Origin: Nemertoderma westbladi
Taxonomy: Eukaryota; Xenacoelomorpha; Nemertodermatida; Nemertodermatidae
Assembly: GCA_032718475.1 (NCBI GenBank)
Contig: JAUCBJ010008066.1
Coordinates: 1-21,403, forward strand
Length of the DNA stretch: 21,403 bases
Direction: 5' to 3'
Shown here: positions 1 to 7,262 of the stretch, piece by piece
How the letters are laid out: the number at the start of each line of letters is the position of its first letter
Position numbering within the stretch: position 1 is the stretch's first letter
Notes under the pieces: model-generated
The model's input: only the letters and a program-made list of their open reading frames with translations
Told to the model about the DNA's origin: nothing
Database searches by the model: none
Made by a program: the position numbers and the translations under genes

Positions 1-118
1 TCAACACGTATCCTACTGCAGGACTGGTAGGTTGCTCGGTTGAATGGATTGGCGACAGCCGTGGTGAGTTGGCGATCGATTCGATATAATAGGGTAGTGT
101 GGGGCTAGCCACACGATG

Positions 119-287
119 AGAGGTTTGGGTACGCGAAGATGAATATGCTATGGTTGGTTGATGCAACGACGCGAACCAATACTGACGGGAGGTAACAGCT
201 GTAGGAGTAAGGAGGGCATCGCGAGGTTAGGCTACGCGTAGGTGATACGCAGCGATTGGTTGAAGGCAACGACGCGAATCAATACTG
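119..287. repeat. Two-copy imperfect direct repeat, about 103-bp period
   Basis: The block beginning GAGGTTTGGGTACGCG at 119 recurs as GAGGTTAGGCTACGCG at 222. The block GGTTGATGCAACGACGCG at 156 recurs with one inserted base at 258. Both copies end in CAATACTG. This is a diverged tandem duplication of unknown origin, probably part of the repeat that also holds the adjoining coding remnant. I see no gene in bases 1-386. Confidence 0.7.
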
Positions 288-386
288 TTGGTGACAGATG
301 GTCATTAAACACCTCGATTTAGCACCGGAATTTGGCATTTTTTAATTGCCTCCGAGATGTGGCCCGTAGCCCAGGCTAGGGAGGAG

Positions 387-618
387 TTAGCCGAGAACTA
401 TGCTTCTCCTACTACTGGCATCCAACACAAGCTTGGTTCCTTCACTATTAGGGCTAAGTCCCTCTAACCTTCTCCTCAACTCGTCATCACCTAAAAAAAC
501 GTTGATAGTCTGACAGATAGATGTCAATGGCATCCCTCTTATGCGGTTTCTCTGCCATCACTTCGCTCTCGGTTGTATCTAGTAGACTGTCTGACAGGTT
601 CTGCTTTGCGTCAGACAT
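387..618 (-). pseudogene. Frame-disrupted coding remnant of unknown family
   Basis: Read on the minus strand, an ATG at 618 opens 43 codons rich in Asp, Glu, Ser and Lys, beginning Met-Ser-Asp-Ala-Lys, and stops at 487-489. Just before the stop is a run of seven T on the coding strand. The overlapping second frame then stays open to a stop at 387-389. It begins Phe-Leu-Gly-Asp-Asp-Glu-Leu-Arg-Arg-Arg-Leu-Glu and is also charged and plausible. One frameshift at the homopolymer would explain both frames. Alternatively, the T7-AG could be a 3' splice acceptor before the second part. I do not recognise the protein; the N-terminus of a transposon-encoded protein is one possibility. It is too short to classify. 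Confidence 0.3.
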
Positions 619-639
619 GTTTGTTTATACAGTTGAATG

Positions 640-1010
640 CCTACTGCTATATTACAGTTAAAGCAAGTCTAGTAATTCAGTATTAACTGCTAGCCTAGTA
701 ATTAATTACCGATACTGCTACTCAGTGTAGCTTGATATATATAATATATTATAATACCGGTATGCTTATAGTATATATAACTATATAAGTATTATTACAG
801 ACTAGGTTTATCACAGAATACCGGTATAATTTTAGCACAAATATATAAATATATAATAGGCCTATCGGGAATACCGGTATACAGCTTACAGTTTGTAGTA
901 TATATAATTCTGAACTAGAATAAATTACAAGTACCGGTATAATTTCAGCCTAAATTTATAGAAATAAAGATAATAGGCCTATCGTAAATACCGGTATATC
1001 AATTATTTTA
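640..1010. repeat. AT-rich repeat with TACCGGTA palindromes
   Basis: Perfect or near-perfect TACCGGTA octamers occur near 752, 820, 870, 932 and 989 in otherwise AT-rich DNA. They alternate with AATAGGCCTATCG blocks near 855 and 970. The octamer at 820 plus the following block returns at 933, a period of 113 bp. This is a decayed tandem duplication with no reading frame of note. Confidence 0.6.
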
Positions 1011-1929
1011 AATAATTGAATTTCTGAATTTTAGAGTTACTTGGTTACTTTACTTACTTTATTACCGTTATTTGAGCAGTAATCCAACTGATATTGAGAC
1101 CTAATGGTTGTATGGTAGGCCTACTATTTATAAATCGTTAGATTTGATTTATAATATATATATACCCGTTTTAATGGGTTTTGTCAATGTTTGAAATAAA
1201 TGTTATTATTTCTAGGGAGTAATCACTACACAAAGCGGTGCGCTTTCAGTGAAGTGTTACTTATAGGACACTAAAACAAATAATACTAATTTACCTAAGT
1301 TACTTAATACTACAAATTACGTACAATTCGGGTGAGATTACAATCTCTAAGTAAACACAAAAAATTTACAAAAACACAAAATACGAATTTTCAGGGTAAT
1401 TTTACAAGAAGTCTACAAACCAGCCTAACAAAAGGTTAGAAATCTGGTTATTACAACGGACAGGGTACTACGGTATTTGAAAATAATAAGTAGTAGTAAG
1501 TACACTGCGTTGTCCAGATAGGAAAATACCACCGCCTGACGACCTATAGCCGTATCGCTACAGGTACTACGTTATGTATCACGGAGTGTTCCTACCTAGA
1601 AGTTAATAGAGCTAATCGAACGTGCCTATCAACCACTTTACAACACGAATGTAATGCCTACTAATTACTTTCGGAAAGCACTGTACACTAAACCCTAAAT
1701 TAGGTACGAGTACTTGTATAACATATAATCTGTAGTTAAATATACTTGAACAGCTAAAAGAACCACGGCATCTGCTGGAGTGACCGATGCACAAAATCAC
1801 CAGTCTTTACCTACGCCAAGCAGCCCGTGTAGTACCGGGGTTAATTTAACTATAGCGGTATGTATAACAAACACAATTACTGTAGGAACAAACTTGGGGA
1901 ATGAATGTTGCGAATAATCGCATAAACTC
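1011..1929. other. AT-rich intergenic DNA, nothing identified
   Basis: I see no conserved coding, tRNA-like or inverted-repeat structure here. The open frame on the minus strand at 1612-1800 has no recognisable composition or motif, and I treat it as chance. Confidence 0.5.
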
Positions 1930-2510
1930 TGAATAATAAATATTACGCTACGCGTACAAACCACTCAAACAAAATGCAGACCAAACACTGACAGACTACT
2001 ATCAAGCCTAAACAAACTACGGTATATGTAGACTCCGAAATGGTTAAGTAGTATGCGTTCTAACCCAGTAGTACGACTTATTCTTTAGATGGGGGTTTAC
2101 CTTACAGCTTTTGCTGCCCCTACTTCCTAACCGTTCTTTATCGGACAGATGCTTTACACACACTGAAATTTCCTCAAACCCAACAGCAGCCAGACAACTA
2201 TCCAGCCTACAAATTATCTAAATAAATTATACGCTACCTGTACAGACTACACAAACAAAGTACAGACTCAACGATGGCAGACTACTCTCAAGCCTAAATA
2301 AACTACAGGACATGCAGACTCCGAAATAATTAGGTAGTATGCGTTCTAACCCAGTAGTACGACTTATTCTTTAGTTGGGGGTTTACCTTACAGTATTTGC
2401 TGCCCCTACTTCCTAACCGTTCTTTATCGGACAGGTGATCTACACGCACTGCAATCCGTTCAGACTTAACAACAATCAGACAACAGCTCAGCCTACAAAT
2501 TGTCTGTACA
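1930..2510. repeat. Two-copy tandem duplication, 286-bp period
   Basis: GCGTTCTAACCCAGTAGTAC at 2055 recurs at 2341. The flanking blocks match for nearly the whole length, including GGGGGTTTACCTTACAG, GCCCCTACTTCCTAACCG and AGCCTACAAATT. Substitutions and small indels are scattered evenly. No frame is conserved between the copies, so this looks like a non-coding repeat that duplicated some time ago. Confidence 0.85.
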
Positions 2511-3996
2511 ATCTGATCAGGCTTACACGCCTTCTGTTCAATACTGGCCTACAACAAATAAAACTTGACAGAAATAAGTAAAAATCTCAATAAAAAACCA
2601 GGGCGGCCGTTCCCTGATTAAGTACTAAGACCTACCGGTATATAACTATCAAATTCGAATAATACTAATGTACTTATACTGGAAGTACCGGTTAGGACAG
2701 TTGGGCCTACTGACCTACAGATGTACCATTCAGGTTTACCGGTTGACCGGTACTTTCAACTTTATTGCTTACCGCAATAAAGAAGCATATATCCGTTATT
2801 GTTCGCGCTTTCAGACCTTTGGCAGTTTAACCCGCCAAATTAGGATGTCTTCTAGATAATAAATCACCTTTAGCCTATGACAAGTATTTAATTCACTACA
2901 CTAGTCGAAACCAATCTGTGCGCGATCATTCACCCGCTGGATATACCCGGGAGATTGGGTTCGACGGCTTAATTTTATTGCTATGTAAGCCTAATGTATT
3001 ATTCGACTGACAGTATTATATAATCTCTGACAATATTATTCACCTTCGGGGAATATTAACAGTTCCTTTAGGACGTGGCGCTCTATCTATACAAACAGAG
3101 TTATGACTTAAACTACTCACAACGATATGGCTTAGTTATAATTCACATATATGGCGCATTCTTTAGGAAATGCTTCGTTATCAGTCTCACTCATACACAA
3201 TGCTGCACAATACTGCACACTAATCTGCCGATCTTCACTGATTTTAGTCACATATAAAAGGAACACGGACCGAATCATGTAGGGTCTATCAAATAACATT
3301 AGATTCACTTCAAACCACTTTAACATAAGTCACAATTGTTATATGTAACCCTTCTCTCTTACCTTCGGTATATCAAGAATATTGGGTTTCGGGGTTATTT
3401 ACCGTTATTCCAAATATAATAATTCATCAACCATATTATGAAGAACTGACAGTAAATAGCAGTATAACAATATAAAGTATGCACAGGTTGTTCGATTAGG
3501 TATGGTATGTTATGTTGTGATAAATGCAGATAACGGATATATGTCCTTATAATTAAGCCTACTAGTGTAGGGCTAAAGCCGTTCTTCCTGGCTTAGAATC
3601 ACCAACAACACTAAAAACTGAAAAAGAATAACTATAAGAATACCAGCTACCCTTATTCTACAAAGATCTCATCCACCACAGAGAATGAGCATACAGATAG
3701 GAAATTCAGTTCAGTAGATCTGTGATAGGTCAAAATCAAAACCAACTCAAATCCTATTGGCAGATACAGAAAGCAGGGCTTATGGGGCAACGTGGCAATA
3801 TCAGCCGTTAGCCGTCGTCATGGTAGCGACACTGTTTTCAAGAGTATAAATCCTCTAAAGTACAAATACAGAAGAAATGGCTTTTATGTCCTCCAAAACA
3901 CCAGTACAGCAAGGACACGGCCTTTTTATGCCTGGTAAACCAACCACAGAGTACTTTACGGGGATAATAACCGGCTAATTACGCAAAAGCTTTTAC
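2511..3996. other. Intergenic DNA without supported genes
   Basis: The only structure I noted is a short hairpin, CAGGG-CGGCCGT-TCCCTG, near 2600-2617. Three short open frames between 2668 and 3326 overlap each other on both strands and have no recognisable motif, so I leave them out. No tRNA- or LINE-like sequence was seen. Confidence 0.5.
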
Positions 3997-4660
3997 AGCT
4001 TGACCCCATTGTTTATATCGTATTGGGGCTGTTAAATGCCTATGTACCGTGTATTAATTGTATTGTATACCTTGGAGTCGTTGTTGAAGCTTGGCCCCAT
4101 TGTTTATATCGTATTGGGGCTGTTAAATGCCTATGTACCGTGTATTAATTGTATTGTATACCTTGGAGTCGTTGTTGAAGCTTGACCCCATTGTTTATAT
4201 CGTATTGGGGCTGTTAAATGCCTATGTACCGTGTATTAATTGTATTGTATACCTTGGAGTCGTTGTTGAAGCTTGACCCCATTGTTTATATCGTATTGGG
4301 GCTGTTAAATGCCTATGTACCGTGTATTAATTGTATTGTATACCTTGGAGTCGTTGTTGAAGCTTGACCCCATTGTTTATATCGTATTGGGGCTGTTAAA
4401 TGCCTATGTACCGTGTATTAATTGTATTGTATACCTTGGAGTCGTTGTTGAAGCTTGACCCCATTGTTTATATCGTATTGGGGCTGTTAAATGCCTATGT
4501 ACCGTGTATTAATTGCATTGTATACCTTGGAGTCGTTGTTGAAGCTTGACCCCATTGTTTATATCGTAGTGGTGCTGTTAAACGCCTACCGTGTATTAAT
4601 TGCATTGTATACCTTGAAAACATTATAGAAGCTTGGCATGTTGCTGTCCCATTGTTTATC
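3997..4660. repeat. 91-bp satellite array, about seven copies
   Basis: Units beginning AGCTTGACCCCATTG start at 3997, 4088, 4179, 4270, 4361, 4452 and 4543, exactly 91 bp apart. The middle copies are almost identical. The seventh is shortened and mutated, and a degenerate eighth begins at 4630. Each unit carries a CCCCA...TGGGG inverted pair and the string GTATACCTTGGAG. Homogeneous centres with decayed edges are usual for satellites maintained by unequal exchange. Open frames here are by-products of the repeat. Confidence 0.95.
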
Positions 4661-4689
4661 ACACTTATAGTGTATACCTCGAACATATA

Positions 4690-5380
4690 ATATCTATAAT
4701 GAGCTAAAACTGTCTACCTTGGTATAAAAATGTCTACCTTGGAACGAACAAACTCTTTCACTTCCAAGGGATACAAATTCCAAGGGATACCGTCTTATAC
4801 CAAGGTATACCAATATACTGCAGTATCATAGAAACGGGAAGGGCAGCGACAATTTATCTTAGCCAACACAAAGGGCTCTATAGAAGTAATTAAAATTGTA
4901 AGTGCCGATATAAACCCGTTCGTTTGTAGAAAATGACAGGCAGTCAAAGTTATGTTCCAAGGGTATACATATTTATCCAAAATCGTATCCTACCCTCCTT
5001 AAACAGATTGTGTGGTCAAATTGCAGGAAGTAGGAGGGTCGAATAGATATAATTTGGGAAGCAGAATCAATACTCATTACAATAAATGTTTATTTGGCGG
5101 CATTCCGACACCATGTAGACAGTCTGTAGATGTTGTTTATACACCATTTTTTTAAAGAAAAAAGTGAAATTCTATATAGTTTGTTATGCTAGACGTTGTT
5201 TTAAGCCATGGGTCATGTTTATGTGCCCTTTGTGATTAAATGAAGAAGCAACGTCCACTCTATCGATTGGTATATAATATTGGCCAAGATATTCAAGTCA
5301 TATTTTTGTATGGCAGCTTATTTCATGGGGACTATATTTTGCAACGCCCAAGGTAGACACCAAGGTATACATTTTTATGA
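4690..5380. other. Scattered TACCTTGG / CCAAGGTA motifs
   Basis: TACCTTGG occurs in direct orientation near 4716 and 4735. Its inverse, CCAAGG(G/T)AT, occurs near 4765, 4783, 4799, 4955 and 5361. The same motif is in every unit of the adjoining satellite, so this stretch may be a diverged relative of its source. The 89-codon open frame at 5280-5549 on the plus strand has no recognised similarity and I consider it chance. Confidence 0.4.
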
Positions 5381-5564
5381 CTTGACTTCTTGTAGTGAAA
5401 ATACAATATTAGTGTGCAACTCAGATTTTATCTATGTTGTAGAGCTCGCTCTAATCTTCCAAACGAGCCATCAACCATTAAAATCGGTTGATGTAAACTG
5501 GATTTATAAGCAAAAGTGTGAATTTGCAAAAATGTGCCATCCTTACTGACCAATGACCATAATA

Positions 5565-5783
5565 GTGTTTGGTGGCGCAGGTTCGAATCCGACTAAAGGC
5601 TGTAGAAATTTCGCACTGTTGTGTCCCTAGGCAAGACACTTTAGACATTAGTGCCTACGCCAACCCAGCGGTATAATGGGAACCTGGCTTTGCTGGGGTA
5701 ATGATAATAAAAGCGCTTTGAGTATGCCGAGCATAATAAAGCGCTATATAAATAACCAATATTATTATTATTATTATTATTAA
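5565..5783 (+). mobile_element. tRNA-derived SINE with (ATT)n tail
   Basis: The head has A-box-like GGTGGCGCAG running directly into a B box, GGTTCGAATCC. The spacer of a normal tRNA promoter is therefore deleted. A body follows with GGCAAGACACTTTAG, GTATAATGGGAACCTGG and AAAGCGCTATATAAATA, and then the (ATT)n tail at about 5759-5781. A B box, conserved core and short-repeat tail are typical of animal SINEs; the core resembles the widespread MetaSINE type, but that name is from memory and unverified. The shortened pol III promoter suggests this copy is inactive. No clear target duplication was found. Confidence 0.8.
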
Positions 5784-5794
5784 CCATTTTATTG

Positions 5795-5856
5795 CGTAAT
5801 CAGGCGTCATTGGATATATTAGGACCGTAATCAGGCGTCATTGGATATATTAGGAC
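5795..5856. repeat. Perfect 31-bp tandem duplication
   Basis: A unit starting CGTAATCAGGCGTCATTGG and ending TATTAGGAC occupies 5795-5825 and is repeated without change at 5826-5856. This is a recent local duplication with no evident function. Confidence 0.95.
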
Positions 5857-6390
5857 TACATAGAAGTTCATATAACGTTTTTACTCGAATAAGAGCCTGG
5901 GCGTTTAAGTTTATAAATTGCCAATTGGGGAGGCGTTAATTGTATGGTTCGAGTGGGGGAGTTTATGCTTATGTTCTAGATTTTCAGAATTTTGAATCTA
6001 AATACCTAATAAAGAATGTTGTTACGAATGCTCTCAAGGGGAAAATCGATAAAATGCTAACTAGCAAACAACTCACAAAAATTAAAAATTATATTAATAT
6101 TCAAAATAAATATTAACAATATCATGACAAGAAAAGTAGTGTTACCGTATTCGCGCATCTCTCTTGTATGTTTGGTTTCTCACTACTGTATTTTAGTTTC
6201 AGTTATAGACTAGACTAGACCTTCAGTTTGCTCTTGAGCTAAAAACCTGCCAAATCTAATTATAATAATGTGATAATAATTGTAACATTCGGTTAATGTA
6301 CCGGTAATTACTATTTCATTTAGTAACTTCCGCTGTCTGCACTTGTTTATAGATCTCGGAATTATTGCCTTTCACATCTTTAATAACTCA
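5857..6390. other. 3' flank of ZNHIT1, no further gene seen
   Basis: AT-rich DNA downstream of the ZNHIT1 stop. The only candidate poly(A) signal on the minus strand close to the stop is ATTAAA (TTTAAT at 6379-6384 on the plus strand), 6 nt past the stop. That is unusually close, so the true signal may lie further away in a form I did not recognise. Confidence 0.4.
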
Positions 6391-6855
6391 TTACGTGACC
6401 CATTTGAGACAACGCGTGTCTCTATGTGTACCCAGACACCGAACCGAGCAGTACCTAGCGCCACACGGCACGCATGTATAAGTAGAAGGGAACCCGCAAA
6501 CCGCGCAAAACTTACGCGCGGGCAGTTGTGAGGGGCGCGCCGCGGCCGTGAAGTAATTTGGTCTCGTTTCCTTGGTAACCGAATACTCTTCGTCGAGTAG
6601 TTGGGCCAGGGTCTTACGGAAACGCTGTTTAAAGTGGTCGGATCTTGTCACCTTTTTCCGACGTCCGCCCAGTTTCGGGCTGCCACTGTCCGCCGTTGGT
6701 TCCGCGAATTTATTGTTTTTTACGCCGCCGTTTTGTTTAGCGCCACCTCCTGGTTCTTCGTGGTAATTATCCCGCTCTAGGTCGGCCAGCTGACGGTTCT
6801 GTCGGCGTTTCCGTGACAACGTGTCCAGTACCTGTCCGGGTCGACGCGATTCCAT
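6391..6855 (-). CDS. ZNHIT1: Zinc finger HIT domain-containing protein 1 (ZNHIT1)
   Basis: The 154-codon product matches ZNHIT1 in length and plan. ZNHIT1 is a nuclear subunit of the SRCAP/SWR1-type remodeller that exchanges histone H2A.Z; the yeast counterpart is Vps71. A basic N-terminus with a LDTLSRKRRQNRQL-type segment (about 10-23) is followed by a variable Gly/Asn-rich stretch (35-65). Next come the conserved RSDHFKQRFRKTL block (71-83) and RPNYFTAAARPS (98-109). The C-terminal HIT zinc finger has ligands Cys117, Cys120, Cys128, Cys131, Cys136, Cys140, His144 and Cys149, and the protein ends LKWVT. All ligands are present. The ATG at 6855 has G at -3 and G at +4. The frame is uninterrupted, whereas vertebrate ZNHIT1 is split by introns, so this is either an intron-less gene or a young retrocopy. 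A GC/CpG-rich setting and an intact frame favour a working gene. It is the only clear host gene here. Confidence 0.95.
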   Translation of the reverse strand: MESRRPGQVLDTLSRKRRQNRQLADLERDNYHEEPGGGAKQNGGVKNNKFAEPTADSGSPKLGGRRKKVTRSDHFKQRFRKTLAQLLDEEYSVTKETRPNYFTAAARPSQLPARKFCAVCGFPSTYTCVPCGARYCSVRCLGTHRDTRCLKWVT

Positions 6856-6983
6856 TTCGTATTTTCGTGGGTACCGTTGTTATGGCGCGAAAACGATAAA
6901 CCTTACCGGTAGCGGTAGGGGATTCGAGAATGTTAAGAGGGAAATGCAGAAATGTACAATCCTGCAATCTCGAGCAGAAAGGC
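6856..6983 (-). promoter_or_regulatory. Proximal 5' flank of ZNHIT1
   Basis: This short GC-rich stretch lies between the ZNHIT1 ATG and a dispersed repeat. I see no TATA box, as expected for a housekeeping gene, and no certain transcription start. Calling it a promoter is inference from position only. Confidence 0.3.
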
Positions 6984-7107
6984 CACAGCTGCAGGGTATA
7001 ACTTTTCGCCGTATCCGTATGCATTTGCCGTATCCGTATACGCATACACGTATGTGCGTATGTAATGGATTCCTATGGAGAATAATCCGTATGTGATTTT
7101 AAAGATT
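6984..7107 (-). repeat. Dispersed CCGTATCCGTAT repeat, copy A
   Basis: Contains CGCCGTATCCGTATGCAT, GCCGTATCCGTATACGC, ATGGATTCCTATGGAG and AATAATCCGTATGTGATTTT. Its reverse complement closely matches 12394-12505, next to the Polinton-like element. It lies 130-250 bp upstream of the ZNHIT1 start codon, where it could contribute to or disturb the promoter. The CACAGCTGCAG at its edge (6984-6994) also appears next to the right end of that element. Confidence 0.85.
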
Positions 7108-7262
7108 AGGCATTGCGCACCAGTAAGAAGTGCACAGCACACATGCAGACTGAAGACAGGTAGGCCTACTTAAAAGCGATATGATTTAAAGATTGCGGCT
7201 GCCGCTACCTAAGTACCTAACTGCCTAATGGCAAATAAATATTGTAGGTCCAGGATGAGTGA
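7108..7262. other. Short spacer between repeat and LINE tail
   Basis: Contains a diverged pair, TTAAAGATT, near 7099 and 7189, and a TAGGCCTAC string near 7162. Nothing coding was seen. Confidence 0.4.

Noticed and set aside
387-618. Complete small gene
   Set aside because: The frame is broken at the T7 run and no homology is recognised, so it is listed only as a remnant.
1930-2510. Pair of short LTRs
   Set aside because: The two 286-bp copies are directly adjacent with no internal region and lack TG...CA ends.
3997-4660. CRISPR or LTR structure
   Set aside because: Head-to-tail identical 91-bp units without spacers are a satellite; no LTR termini or primer-binding site is present.
5280-5549. 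89-codon plus-strand frame
   Set aside because: Has an ATG and hydrophobic N-terminus, but no cleavage-site context, domain or promoter, and lies in the TACCTTGG repeat zone; too weak to call.
6572-7096. Plus-strand frames of 64 and 91 codons, and minus-strand frames over the repeat
   Set aside because: They lie antisense to ZNHIT1 or within the dispersed CGTAT repeat and have low-complexity or meaningless translations.
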